NCBI RefSeq assembly: GCF_022539505.1
Contig: NC_061508.1
Span: 62,071,754 to 62,135,753, forward strand
DNA: 64,000 nucleotides
Origin: Lolium rigidum
Taxonomy: Eukaryota; Streptophyta; Magnoliopsida; Poales; Poaceae
Reading direction: 5' to 3'
Positions 24,401-36,370 of this stretch are shown here, piece after piece (the first letter of the stretch is position 1; every line of letters begins with the position of its first letter). A program made the translations under genes and the position numbers. The notes below the pieces were generated by a model, which was not told the origin of the DNA, made no database searches, and saw only the letters and a list, made by a program, of their open reading frames with translations.

Positions 24401-26149
24401 TTGCCTTTCCTCCAGCATTTGCATGTACTGAAGGAAGTTATGTTGCGTCATCGGAGGTGGTGGTGGTGGAAATTGATTTCTTGCAGCTTCATCTGCCTCC
24501 TCCTTCTGATTGGCCTCGCGCTCGAGGCGTTGAGCTTCGCTCGCCTCTCCCGTCAGTCCCGATATCACCCCCTAGCTCTGTAACACAAAGTGGTACTCAT
24601 AGTTACTCCATGCGCAAGTTTTCTGAGCTCAACTTTGTGCAGAGAACTAGTCACGCAATGGAAATCAAGAAGAAAATCCAAAGCATACAAAACATATACC
24701 ATGTATATACATAAATAAGCGGGTTATTACAATACCCATAAGTAGTGTGAGTATGCAAACTCACTTATTGTATGAAAATTACAACTCATTAAACAAGTAC
24801 ACACTACAATACATATGGTACAATAGTATTGCAGCCTCGTCTCCTTTGGTGGCCACTACTCGTTGTTTCATTCCTGGTACATTCCAGGCACCCATCCGGT
24901 CGAGTGTGTCGTCCTCCTGATAGTGTCAGGAACATACGACTTCCCAGTAGGCTGGTAGTCCGAGTCTGAGGATGATTCGAGGGAGAAATCTGTCATCAGG
25001 AAATGATTATTTAGCGATGCATAATCCTCCTCTGGGGTGTACTCCCCCTTGGCTCCATTACTTGTGTTCCCTCCTTCGTAGTCTGATTCAATCACTACCG
25101 GGTACTCCTCGTAGTCTCTCGTACCATAATGATAGTTCTGGTACTGATCTACAGCGTCTTGATCTATCTCTGGATCACACCTCACTGGATCTCCATAGGT
25201 GCCCATGAATGACCCAAAACGCCATCCAGTGGAATTCTCGATAGGGGTCTCCGAACGTTGGTGGTTCCCGGATTCCTCTCCTCCCTCGTATCTACCTTGT
25301 GAACTACTAGGAAAGTACCTAGGTGTTTGTGGTGTGGGTTGTCATTCAGGAGCATCTATGTCTATGTAATCACCCGTTGAGTGAACTGGTGGATGTATCT
25401 CACTCTCCATCGGCTCCTTACCTTTTGACTCCTCCTTAGGCTGAGTGAACTCATCTAACATTCTATCAATTGCTCCCGACAAGTGTCGGTTCAACTGAAA
25501 GAACAAAGTCAGAAGGTTTCTACAGTTGTCCATGTATTTTGCGGCTTATGCAGGCTTTCTCTTGGCTAACTTAAAGTGGTTTAGAGTAGGATCATCGTCC
25601 TCCTCCATATGTGGGATATTTGCAAATTCGGAGCCAATAAGATCCTTGGTCTTATGCTCACGAATATCAGTGATAGCTTTCATAATGGCAATGTGATAGG
25701 CTGTCATGATTGTTCTTGCCTCTCCGGCAGGCATAACTGCACTCATACCTAAGGCTTCGGGTAACTAGAGTCCTACTCTACACTTTGCTAGTACAGTACC
25801 ATCATAGTACATGTACTTCATTACCCGGATCTTGGGATTGCACCCAAATTCAAGTAACATAGCACAAAGTATATCTGCAAGTCCTCCGTCATAGTCGTTC
25901 AACGTGGATTCCTTCACCTTAACATTGCGTCCGAAACGTGAACTGGCCATAGATGGCTATAGATTAGAATGAATAGAGTAGTAGTAATAATGCTTCATAA
26001 TAGTTATAATAAAAAATTATTGCACTAAAAGATATGAATGTGTTATTCTCAAGTGAATAGTCATCATATTTTTAGAGAATCCTTTATTACTCCTATTTGG
26101 CTCCTACATGTATGTCCCATTAACTAGGTTCCAACCTAAGTCAAAGCTT
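24401..26149 (-). pseudogene. Gag-region frames of the inverted gypsy half-element
   Basis: Read on the minus strand from the PBS at about 26160: MASSRFGRNVKV... (25950-25765), a second frame MSAVMPAGEARTI... (25746-25546), a third MDNCRNLLTLFF... (25533-25342, acidic and Lys/Glu-rich), and a fourth MGTYGDPVRCDPE... (25206-24868, rich in Tyr/Asp/Ser). They are almost contiguous and separated by stops, so I read them as one decayed N-terminal ORF. A further minus frame (24568-24365) has the Glu/Arg/Gln-rich and QNFLQYMQMLEERQRATMEQ-like character seen just before gag in this clade. No zinc knuckle is preserved. Assignment rests on position between PBS and pol. Confidence 0.6.
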
Positions 26150-26165
26150 TTGCTCTGATACAAAC
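26150..26165 (-). other. Primer binding site, tRNA-Met-like
   Basis: On the minus strand the LTR end ...ACCACA is followed after four bases by TGTATCAGAGC, close to the initiator-Met PBS consensus TGGTATCAGAGC (one difference). This fixes the adjacent LTR as the 5' LTR of a minus-strand segment. Confidence 0.7.
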
Positions 26166-29100
26166 TGTGGTGACCCTGCATACCACTGCATGTTGTAGTA
26201 TGCCAGTCGTTGACATAATATGTGTGAAGTACCAATCCACAAATATTACATCCCTCAGAGTAGTACAACAGAAGCATAGTTGGTCTTTAACTCATTCACA
26301 TAATATTGCAAACCATATATGTACATCATCTCGGAGCTCCTCCTGGGTCCATAGAGGTTTACTCCTAGGTTCGAGGTGAACCCTACTTATCTTACACAAT
26401 ATAAGTCTTAACAAGTTAAACATTATTTGACTCGAGCAGCGAAATATTATATAGTTCGTGTTGCTCGGTTACTACTACTACTTTCGTGGCTCAAGCTTGT
26501 TCTCCTTCTGGAACCTCCCCGGTTCCGTAGACAATCAGGTAGTCGACCCCCTCTACTCCTCCAGAGAGGTTTGATTCTTCGTAGCAGATCCCATCTGGTC
26601 CGTCTGGTCCCTTATTGGCCTCCTCAAGGTGATTCAGACAATCTAAGCAGGGGATTATAAGAGGTATGAGTACGAGCGTACTCAACAAGTTCATTATAGG
26701 AAAGAGGCGTTTAATGCACTAGCTACGGTATTAGACTTTTCATAACCATTTCTTCAAAAGGTTGCTTTTATTCAAAAGAACAATGCCCGTCAGCCTTCAC
26801 CGGTTCACTAGAACTTCATGGAGTTCCTTTCCGGCAGCATTCGCAGTTCCAAAACCCGGAACAAGGAGTGACAGGTCACGATTCATTACACTCTACATAG
26901 GTGTGTTGCTTTACCCATAAGAGATCTTAACCTTGGTGCCAACCGGGCAGCTTTCCCGTCCACACTTCCGTGGTGTGAGGCTCGGTATAAGGTCCTAGTC
27001 AAATTGTATTCCTTCGCGACCTCGCACACCCAACTTTTGTTGCAATTCCGACCTTGGGTCCTCGCCGGTCAGCGTACCCCTTGATACCCTCCGACCCCGA
27101 CAACTATCAGGTTCTCGACCTGATACCTTCGCCGGTCATTGCAACCCATCATAGACCACATTACCGTGGGGACTTGGGGCTCCCCAACCACTCTGGTTGT
27201 CCCTCGGGATTCAAGTGACTACGGTAAGTGCATCCGTTGATGTACGAGAGGAAGAAGTACAATTGACTACTCCGTCCCACTCCAGATCTTATGGTTAACA
27301 CGAGTCATACGACACAAGAATCACTGGACGACATTGGTTGTTAATCCTAGATGGATACAAACCCTTGCAATGGAACCTCCGCCATACTCATACCATGGTT
27401 CCATTGCCCACCACATAGTCATATTCATAGTTATGAAAGTAGCAATTTTGCTTTTCATGCAAGAGTGATAAGCATAATACTTTGCAGATAATTTGGTAAA
27501 ATACTCAAATTGACATGAGCAAGCGATGAACTTGTCTGGTGACTGAAATGTAGTGCAGTTGGATTGTTTGGACTGACCCTCGTCCTCTGTTTCTGAAAGA
27601 GAGCATCATTGTCCGATAAGGGCAATGGTTAAAGATTCAAATATGCATGTTTTCGATTTTTAGGGTTTGGTTCCCCCCTTCCCGATGCTTTATGATTTAA
27701 TGTCAGAAGTGGCAAATAAGAACAATTTACGAATACTCCTTAAGAGTGAAAATAATATCTTGGAATATTGCGAAGATTTGTTTAAGTCCAAAATAATTTA
27801 TGGACTTATTTAATCATTAAAAATATGAGTTTATTTTTAATGATCTTTTATTAATTTCATTTTCTTTGAATTTAATAATGGTTCATATTTATTTGTCTCA
27901 AAAATTCTATCTCATATTTTATTATGATAGAGAATAAAATTTTAAGTGGTTTACATATTTTATTTACAGAATTTTCCAAAGTTTCTATTTAAATGGAATT
28001 GGGAAATGTATATTTTGCGCTTGGGCCCACCTGTCAGGGTGAACCTGAGTGGGCTGGGCTAGACTCGATTGGGTTCGGGCCGACCCACTCGGTCGCTCGC
28101 CACTTCGTCTCCTCCCCGCGTCTAACCCTAGCCTCAGCTCCCGCGACGCCGTGGTCGCCTCCGCCGTCGCCGATTGTCCCGGCCGTCTCCGGCCATCTCC
28201 GGCGACGAGATCTGTCGCGTTCACTCCGCCTCTCGACGACGCACCTGATGGTCCGCGTCAATCTGCGTTTGGTGGTCGCCTCCGTTCGCCGAACCCTACT
28301 GCAACTAGGGTTGCACGGTGATCGCAGCGATTTGCCACTCGCTGGCGTCCCTGGTGATGCGGTGCTGCTGAGAGCATCGCCATGGTGGTGTTGGGCGCTG
28401 CGGCGCTTGTCGTGGCATGGCTTGGCCTGGCCTGGTGCCGCCGTGCGTTCTGGCATGTGTCGCCGTGGCCACCATGACCGCGTCTGTTGTCTGCTTCGCC
28501 TGGTAAGTGCTCCTCCCCTCTCTCTCTCTCGCCTGTTCGACCTCCTCTCCTTCCTCTGGATGCCTTGGCATCCATGGCCCTGTGCTGCTGCTGCATGTGT
28601 GCTGGCTGCTGCTGCTCTGTGCCCTAGCTTGCTATGTTGTTGCTTCTGTGGCTATGCCAGTGCTGCTGATTTGCTTGTGCTGCTGCTCCTATGCTTATGC
28701 TCATGCTATTGCTTCTGCTATGGCACTCATACACTTTCTCATGAGCATGCTGTGATGCTCATGGCTTGCCATGTTGCTCCAGCTGCTGCTGCTGTTACTG
28801 GATGATCATGTGTATTCATAATTCTTGCCCTTGGCTTGATTACTGTGAGTAATCCTTGCTTTTGCAAGGGCCAGTGCTACTTGTGTGATGCTTATTGGGT
28901 TCTGACTCATGGTAGGGATCTGCTTGGCTTGGTTGTTGTCTATATGCATCAATTTCTTGATGATGTGCTTCTGGATACAATTATAAAATTGTTTACATAA
29001 TTTATGTGATGCAATTGTTAACTATATGTGGTTATTTCAGTAACTGTTTGATGTATTGATGCTAGGCTAGACTCTAGCAAGCCCTAGCATGCTCTAGCAA

Positions 29101-31057
29101 GCTTTGATGATCATGTGATCATCATCTGCTTGTTGGTTGCTTGCTATCCTACTGTCTGTGCCTGACTGATGCTTATTCTTGTGCTTGTGTAGCACCATAT
29201 CTTGTGCTGGTGCAAGCTATTGCTTGATAAATCATCTACTGATGCTTGCATTGATCCTCTGGATCATTTGCTAGTGTCTATGCCACTGATTGCTTGTGTA
29301 ATTCATTTATCTGTACAGTTTGGCTTTATTCCATGGATAAATGAGATGAACTGTTATGCAGTAATGATTCTTTTAATTGATTTGCTTGAGCTGGAGGGAT
29401 GCCAACCATTTGTTGGGGACCCTAGCTCACTTTGAATCCTTCTGGATGATGATATAATTTCTTGGCTGGATTGTCTTGTGGTTGAGGTGACCCTAGCAGT
29501 AGCTATTTGCTGTCCTAGGGTAGCTCCCCTCTCTGTGGCTTACTGTGGCTTGATAAATGCTTTGCTGGTTGATCCTCTTTTGGATTTCCAGTAGCTTTTG
29601 GTGTTGAAAAATTAAATAGACAATCATTTTTCTAAATGTCTAATGGTTAACTAAACCATTAGGTGCTAGGTGAATTGGGCTAGCTGGCTGTGAATCAAAT
29701 CCTTGCTTAATACTTTAGTTGGCTATAGTGGTGATACACTTGGCTTGACTAATCCTTCACTAGGATTTATTTCTTCTGGCTAAATCCCTATTTTGCCAAC
29801 ATCAAGTGGTTTACACCAAATGATGATACAAACTGGGTAATCATAACCCATGGCTTGTGTGTGTGTGATGCACATGCTTATTTATGAGCAAAACAGATGC
29901 TTACTAATGGATTCTTGGTTATACCTCACTCCAGCTCCTAGAAATGGTGTTGGCGTAGGGGTTTTGCTTCTGGATGGTTGTTTGTGCTTGCCCTGCTCCT
30001 CCTGGCTTGCTGGTGATGATCTACTTCATCAATCCTTGCTCAATAGCAAACAGTTCTTGGTGGAACTGTTTCAGGTAGCTTTGGCTACTGTGGTGTTCTT
30101 CATGTCCTATGTGTTCTTGCTGTTCTTGCATCTCTTACCTTGAGAAGCTGATGTCGATGAGCATCTAGGGTTTGGCTGGCTGAAAAGTTTATATACTTCT
30201 CTCTAGTTGCTTCCTTGGTCGAGAACCAGGTATTTTGGTTTGGTGACTAGCCATTGGGGCTGTGTGTTGGTGAGCATGCACACTGCTTTGTGAGTTGCCT
30301 GTGTGTTCCCTATTGGAACTTGGTCATGATGGATCAGCTCGGCTGTTTGGTGTTATCCATCCCCATTTTCATTTATTTTTGCTAACCTGCCAAGTGGCTT
30401 TGCCACTTGGCCTAATGCTTCTTCTATTTTTCTGTTGGTGTATGCAGGGTTTGAAGAGATGATCAAGGATGTCTCAACTCCTTTGTTGATCAAGAATTTC
30501 AAAATGAAGATCATAGTGTATCTTAGCTTAATGTTTATTTATTGTAATTTTCCTTTTCTTTTTCATTTTCCAATATCTGAAATGTGTGATGTAATATATA
30601 ATTCATATGAATATTGTAAAGACAATGTAATTTGTGTGTGATGATCAATAAAGCTCAAGTTTCTCTAATGAGCTTTTCATATATATTTCTATTCTTTTAT
30701 ATTCATAATTTTCCAATTTATAATATTGTTATTTTATTTATTCTTTATTTGTATTGTAATTTGACTTAATAAGGTTTGAGTTTGAATTTCAAACTCAACT
30801 TGTTTCAATTCAATCATGAAACTTAAGATAAGATATCAAATGTTCCACTCTCTTCCCGAAACCCTAACTTAAGAAAAGATAAGGTCCAAGTTTATCGCAC
30901 TCTCGAAACCCTAACCCTATCTGGTGTCGAGAGAGAAACTTGTCCCCTCTAAGATGTAGTTTGCAATAAAGCGCGGAATTTCCCCAGATTTTACGATGCA
31001 ATGCACATCCCTTTCTAAAATCTACCCCGCAATCGTCTTGAATCATGGGATATTACA
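26166..31057 (-). mobile_element. Long (about 4.9 kb) 5' LTR of the chromovirus-like gypsy element, inverted
   Basis: In minus-strand sense it starts TGTAATATCCCATGATTC (31057) and ends GGGTCACCACA (26166). The same start occurs next to integrase at 33179. The same end, with about 1 kb of shared sequence, occurs at 48983-49996. Both ends belong to one family, so the whole 4892 bp is taken as one LTR. It contains CTG/GCC-rich DNA (28000-29500). In the last kilobase lies a 67-codon frame that I do not regard as a gene. The pentamer outside its start (sense ATGCT) nearly matches that after the other LTR end (ATGTT). Family name not assigned. Confidence 0.7.
27986..30660 (+). other. Antisense transcription-unit-like layout inside the long LTR
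   Basis: On the strand opposite to the element, TATTTAAAT (about 27986) precedes a GC-rich leader with CTAACCCTAGCC (about 28121). A consensus splice donor GGTAAGT follows at 28503, then a roughly 1.9-kb intron-like stretch rich in TGCTTG, a pyrimidine-rich acceptor ending TATGCAG at 30447, a short second exon-like part, and AATAAA at 30647-30652. The open frame 27993-28805 is GC-rich low complexity and resembles no protein, so a non-coding transcript is more likely than a protein. This is an inference from signals only. Confidence 0.35.
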
Positions 31058-31810
31058 AGCATAAGGGAGATTGAATATTTGAAACCATAATTGTATTAAG
31101 AAATACATTATTGTCTCATGTGAAACGAAGGGCCTTCTTTGGGGATACCCGATAAAACTGAAACAAAAGAGACGGTGGGTGTGAGGGGACTCCAGGAAGC
31201 CGGTGAAGTGTGCGCGGGGAGGTAGTCAAAGCCCTATCTCGGCATAACCAGATCTGAACATGGCGGCGACGGGGAGGACCACGGTGAGGTTTTAGTGGTG
31301 CCATCACTTCATCCCGGTAAGGAGTATGTACCACGAATATTTCATGGATTTGAATCTGCATATTTTCCCCTTTCTAGCACCATTTTTTCGCCAATGTAAC
31401 CAGCCTTATGTATTGGTGCGCTACTATGGATCCAACAGGTATGTTTTACCTTATCCCTTCCTATGATTTCATCTCGAGGTCCAAGTTTCAAATATCCGGT
31501 CTGGTTTAGAAATGGTTTTTTATGACTTTGTACCTAGTTCTCACAAATACTATAACGCTACCACCACGAATCAGTGAATTGGATGGATGCCATTAACTTT
31601 AGAGAACTTGTTGTATCTTTTCCCGTGGCTGGACGTGACACGGGTGTGGGTTTGGTCTGGCTAACTTGGCGCCTGCTTTACTCGTTTTCTAGCAAATAAG
31701 CCTCACAACATTTTGACGTTGTGGATTGTTTTCTTACATGTGAGATGCGTCGGGAACCTTTATATAGGTGTTTTTAGGTCAAAACCATCAGATAGGGCTT
31801 TGTAGGCGAG
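31058..31810. other. Sequence between the inverted LTR and the integrase fragment
   Basis: No protein frame was recognised. On the minus strand it contains CCTATATAAAGG (31757-31768), a TATA-like box. Under the inversion model this is flanking DNA that was turned round with the 5' half of the gypsy element. Confidence 0.45.
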
Positions 31811-33178
31811 GCTGGATCCCTATGGTTTCAAAAGAGGATTTGTGTTCCGGACATCGCTAAAATCAAGGAAGTAATCCTGAAAGAAGCTCATGAAACACCA
31901 TATTCAATTCATCCTGGAAGTACGGAGATGTACATGGACTTAAAGGAGTTGTTTTGGTGGAATAACATGAAGCGGGAAATTGCTCAGTATGTGGCAGAAT
32001 GTCATACTTGTCAGAGAGTTAAAGCTGAACATCAAAGTCCCGCAGGACCACTACAACCTTTACCAATTCCGGAGTGGAAGTGGGAAAAGATAGATATGGA
32101 TTTCATCACCGGACTACCCATGACAAATAAAAAGAAGGATATGATATGGGTAATCATGGACCGGTTGACCAAAAGTGCTCATTTTCTAGCCGTGAATCAG
32201 AAGGATACATGTGAAAAGCTTATAGATCTCTATATCAAAGATATTGTGAGTAAACACGGAGTTCCCAAGAAGATAGTGTCAGATCGAGGATCTGTGTTCA
32301 CATCTGCTTTCTAAAAACAACTACATGAAGCCTTAGGATCCAAGCTAGACTATAGCACCGCATATCACCCACAGACGGTAGGACAGACTAGAGGACAAAC
32401 CAGATACTAGAGGACATGCTCAGGGCTTGTGCCTTAGATTTTGGAGGATCATGGGAAGAACACTTACCTTTAACAGAGTTTTCTTACAACAATAGCTATC
32501 AAAGCAGCATCAGGTTGGCACCATTTGAAGCTTTATATGGAAGGAAGTGTAGATCACCTATATGTTGGTATGAGGCAGGATCAAGCAAAGAGTTTAACCC
32601 AGACTATGTGACGGAGAAACATCAGATTATTGATGTGATTAGGGATAGACTCAAAATAGCTCAAAGCCGACAGAAAAGCTACGCCGATCAGAAGATAAGA
32701 ACATGGGAACCAAAAGTCGGAGACATGATATACTTAAAGGTTAGTCCGATGAAAGGTCTTCAGAGATTCGGAGTGAAAGGAAAACTCAGTCCCCGATACA
32801 TCGGACCTTTCAAGATATTGAGTCAAAACCGAGGGTTAGCCTTTGAACTGGAATTACCAGGGAATTTATCCCAAGTACACAATGTATTCCATGTGTCACA
32901 ACTTCGGAGATGTTTAAAAACACCAGATGAACCAGTATCACATGAAGACCTAGATCTTCAGCCAGATTTGACTTACATTGAGAAGCCGGCCAAGATTCTG
33001 GAAGAGAACAAGCAACTTCGAAACAGAGCAATCAAGTACTGCAAAATACAGTGGAAACACCATCCCGAGAGGGAAGCAACCTGGGAGAAAGAGGAAGATT
33101 TAAGGAAGGCCTATCCGGAGCTATTCAGGTATTACCAACCACAACTTCGGGACGAAGTTTTCTTTAAGAGGGAAAGGT
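31811..33178 (+). pseudogene. Gypsy integrase and chromodomain remnant
   Basis: From GSLWFQKRICVPDI at about 31815 the frame encodes a gypsy integrase. The zinc region has H-H in EAHETPYSIHPG and CHTCQR. The core has Asp in EKIDMDFI and in VSDRGSVFTS. A stop replaces the Trp after TSAF (32312-32314), and a frameshift at about 32375-32410 destroys the segment carrying the catalytic Glu (GQTRGQTRY instead of the usual GQTE-type motif). The frame is then open from 32416 to 33183. It covers the C-terminal integrase region (GPFKIL) and a chromodomain-like end (YCKIQWKHHPEREATWEKE). A purine-rich tract (AAGAGGGAAAGGT) and an LTR start at 33179 follow. It contains no RT, which lies in the opposite orientation at 20960-24400. 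Confidence 0.9.
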
Positions 33179-33209
33179 TGTAATATCCCAGGATTCGAGA
33201 CTATTGCGG
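33161..33209 (+). mobile_element. Polypurine tract and first 31 bp of the gypsy 3' LTR
   Basis: TTTAAGAGGGAAAGGT (to 33178) is followed by TGTAATATCCCAGGATTC at 33179, matching the LTR start at 31057 for about 31 bp with few differences. The match then stops because another element begins at 33210. TGCGG at 33205-33209 is the probable 5' target duplication of that element. Confidence 0.75.
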
Positions 33210-33752
33210 TGTCGAGGGTACTCCTCGGCAATGCCCTCCGATTGGGGCTTAGGGTTGATGGAATCCTGTAGGCTGACACGAGACATCGGTGAACAAACAA
33301 GCGGGGAGAGCAATTTACCCAGGTTCGGGGCCCTCGATGAGGTAAAACCCTTATGTCCTGCCTGTCTGATCTTGATTATGAGAATATTGGGTTACAATGG
33401 GGTGCCGAAGGTTTCGGCTATGATCTCATCGAGAGGCTAAGCGCTACGGCGACCTAGCTCTAGACTTCTGGTGGCTAAAGTTGCTATGATTGATTCTGTC
33501 CCTCGGCAGCCCCTCTCCTGGCCTTTATATAGGAGGCCAAGTCTCAAGAGATCTGTCCGGTTACGACTAGGTTTACAAAAGACCTAGCTCTAAACTTTCC
33601 TTGTTCGGCTCCTCTCTGTCTTGTTCTTCAAGGAATCTTCTCTAGCACCGTCCTAGTGGCCCGCCTTGCCATCGGGTATCTTCATGGGCCTCCAGTTGGG
33701 CCGCACAGGATAGGGCAATGTGTTAGTTACCCGAAGGGTAATGCCCACATCA
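33210..33752 (+). mobile_element. Probable LTR of a Tat/Retand-like gypsy element
   Basis: The block begins TGTCGAGGGTACTCC and ends ATGCCCACATCA, giving TG...CA ends and 543 bp. It carries CTTTATATAGG (33523-33533) as a TATA box. It interrupts the LTR that starts at 33179. Sequence of this style is known from Tat-lineage elements of the wheat tribe. The other LTR is not in the window (lost at the gap), so the right boundary is inferred. Confidence 0.55.
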
Positions 33753-34395
33753 GTAGCCCCCGAGTGTCTAGCCGAAGATATTTCGGGTAGAGACTAAAGC
33801 ATGCCTCCGCTTAATGATCTTATCCTTGATTGTCCTTGTCCATCTTGTAATAGTACCATATTCTTTTATCGGGTGCGCGCTCAGCGCTCCCGCTGGGAGT
33901 AGCCCCCGAGTCTAGGTACGGATGCTTGCAATCCGTGCGTAGACTCAAGTTGTGCTACTCGAACGTTTTCTTCTGCCGAAGTTTTCTGCAAGTCTTCATG
34001 GGTCATCCGGTACATTTGTACCGGGGCTCATATTCTTCAGCAAGGTTTCAACGCGTAAAGGATACTGAGTAACGAGCCCAGCTCTTGCTGGTTAATTGCC
34101 GATGGCAAAACAACGCTACCCTACACAGAATCAAGTCCCCGGGCATGATCCTGGAGTCCAAAAAAGTTTTATCGGGTGCGCGCTCAGTGCTCCTGATGGG
34201 AGTAGCCCCCGAGTCTGAGCACGGGTGCTTGCGGCCGGGTGCAGACTTGAGCTGAGCATTCCATCTTTTCCTTCAAATATTTCTTCACGGGGGTATTTTC
34301 GAGTTCACTTTTTATCGGGTGCGCGTCCAGCGCTCCCGATGGGAGTAGCCCCCGAGTCTAAGTGTAGATGCTTGCGTTTCATGCATAGACTCGAA
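33753..34395 (+). repeat. Leader with repeated hairpin units (GTAGCCCCCGAGTCT repeats)
   Basis: Three units of about 84 bp lie at 33866-33949, 34167-34251 and 34311-34395. Each has TTTATCGGGTGCGCG, then GGGAGTAGCCCCCGAGTCT, then a variable part ending in (T/C)AGACT. A shorter first unit lies at 33753-33800 (GTAGCCCCCGAGTGTCTA...TAGAGACTA). Each variable part can fold with a TCTA/TAGA-type outer stem (TCTG/CAGA in the second 84-bp unit) and its own inner stem. Between units the sequence is unrelated. They lie between the probable LTR and the first ORF of the element, where leader RNA signals are expected. Confidence 0.7.
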
Positions 34396-34802
34396 TCCAC
34401 CATCGGATACCTTTTATATTTCTTCGAATGCTTCCGGCGGTCTTCACGACGTCACTGATGACGTTACTAATACTTCGATTTTGACTGACAAGACACGACC
34501 CGTTGGGCCCATCCTACTTCTGCGTGGCTCTGTTTTTAAGTAATATCCGCCTTTCTCGTACGGTTACCAAGGCGCCTCCTCGATTTCCGCGATCAACGAT
34601 GAAGAGAGGGTCCTTTTAATGAACTGGAAGCAATGACACGTGACCACGCAATCCTCAAGTTCCCCCATACATAAAATCTCTCAGAGCAAAATCCTCAGTA
34701 TTCTCTCACATCATCGTAGCATCCTCATTTCCTTCTTCCACCTTCTTCTCTCATAACCGCTGCGCCGCCACCGCCGTTTTTAGATCTTCTCCAGATCCAA
34801 CG

Positions 34803-36370
34803 ATGGTGAAGAAGAAGAACCTCGTTGCCGCCACCAGTTCCGTGAGTGGCGGCGCCGCTGCCAAGGCCTCTTCAAATCTTCCGAAGAGAAGCGCTCCAGA
34901 CGCTCCTCCCCCAGCTCCGGCGCCGCCAGCGCCGTCAAGCTCCACGGTTGGGACCAATCCCGGAGATTGGTTGGCGTCCTCCATCACGAAGCGTGATGAA
35001 AAGAGGGCCCAAAGCCTTGGTCTAGTCTCCTCCGACGAGGGGAATGTAATTCTCCCAGGTGCGATCTCTCGGCCTAATCCTCCTGCTGGTTTTACCATGA
35101 TGTTCTTGTCGTTCTTGTATCGAGGTCTCTCGCTTCCTGCCCACAAGTTCCTTCATCACCTTCTGCGGTCTTACGAAATCCAACTGTGGCAACTTACCCC
35201 CAACTCAATCCTTCACCTTGCTGTGTTCATCACCCTTTGCGAAGCGTTTTTGGGCATCGAGCCTCACTTTGGGTTGTGGAAGAAAATCTTCTTCGTAAAG
35301 AGATACAGCTGTAGTAATGGACCCTTTGTCATTGGGGTAGTGGGGTTCGTTGTCCGTTCAGAAGTCAATTATTTCAACTTTCCAATGAGAGAATCTGTGC
35401 AAGGAGGGAGACTAAAGTGGTTCTATATTAAGGATTCTTCAACAACCGAATCTCAACTTCTTCGTTTTGCCGACGTTCTCGAAGCCAAACCTAAGCACTC
35501 TTGGAAGAACATCCTTTCTCCCGACGAAAGGACAGCAGCCGATGAGTTATTTGTCAAATTTCTTCGGATCAAAGAAGCCGATGGCCAGACCATGATTGGC
35601 ACAGAGGTAGCTGCCGTGTTCCTAAAACGTCGGGTTCAGCCACTAATGGCCAGGGTTCATCCGATGTGGTTATATTCGGGTCCGAAGGATGAGACTAGAA
35701 TAAACGTTGCTGAACAATCGGAAATGAGCTGCTTGACGAAGTTCGACGCCTTACTCTCTTCAGCCAAGAGGACTCAATTCCGCTGATATCTTCTCATCCA
35801 CCTTTTGATGCCGATCATCCGCCAATGGAGGTAAATTTTCCTTCTCATACTCTTATTACTCTATTCTCCTTGATCAACACGACTATCATTGTTCTTACAT
35901 GTTTTTCTTCGGCAGACCCTCATAGCTTCTGGAAACTTGCGTGACCTGCCGGATGATACTTCCGAAGGGAGAGATTCCTCAGCCCCTGACAAATTTCATA
36001 CTGTCGAGAACACAAGCCCAAAGGACGAACACGATGATCCGATGGATTCTGAAGCTGTCTTTACCAATCCTCCTCCCCCAACCAACGATACTTGCGACAC
36101 AGCGGGATCAGTGCGTGATGACGAAGCTGATCATGATGCCTTTGTTAATGCAGCTGTGGAGGAGGCCAGAGCTTTGCCTGTGAAGAGATCAACCGGCGGC
36201 TTTGCCGATGAAGACGATCTCTTCGAGCTGTAAGTGCTTACTTCTTTCCCTAGAATTCGTATTTCGCTTTTACCATTCGCATTTCTTTCTTAATTCTTAT
36301 CAATTTTCTTCTTTGTAGTGACGAAATTTTCATCGAGCCTCCGTCTAAGAAGGCTAAATCTGGCGCCGCT
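34803..36370 (+). pseudogene. Transposase_28-type (putative gypsy-type) ORF of the Tat-like element
   Basis: ATG 34803 (MVKKKNLVAATS...) follows an ACATAAAATC TATA-like box (about 34670) and a CT-rich leader. Residues 1-55 are Ala/Pro/Ser-rich. Residues 90-235 (from RPNPPAGFTMMFLSFLYRGL onward) match the Transposase_28 / putative gypsy-type transposon domain known from Tat-lineage retroelements and some CACTA elements. The frame stops at 35786. One frame over, the reading continues through PLISSHPPFDADHPP to a splice donor (GAGGTAAATTTT, about 35829). An acceptor at 35916 (TTCGGCAG) opens an acidic exon to about 36230, and a second intron (GTAAGTGC...TTTGTAG) leads to a short Lys-rich exon at 36320-36370. 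The TGATACG-type element is inserted there, so the gene is broken. Function of this protein family is not established. Confidence 0.75.

Noticed and set aside
26491..26694. 67-codon frame (MNLLSTLVLIPL...), open in both LTR copies (also 49469-49672)
   Set aside because: Nearly all differences between the copies change the amino acid, so there is no sign of selection on the protein. Treated as a chance frame in the LTR.
27993..28805. 270-codon frame in the long LTR
   Set aside because: GC-rich low-complexity product without a domain. Read as leader-like DNA, not protein.
33866..34395. Regular repeats reminiscent of a CRISPR array
   Set aside because: Units are 84 bp with variable parts that fold on themselves, in a plant retroelement. 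No spacer-like pattern or cas genes.
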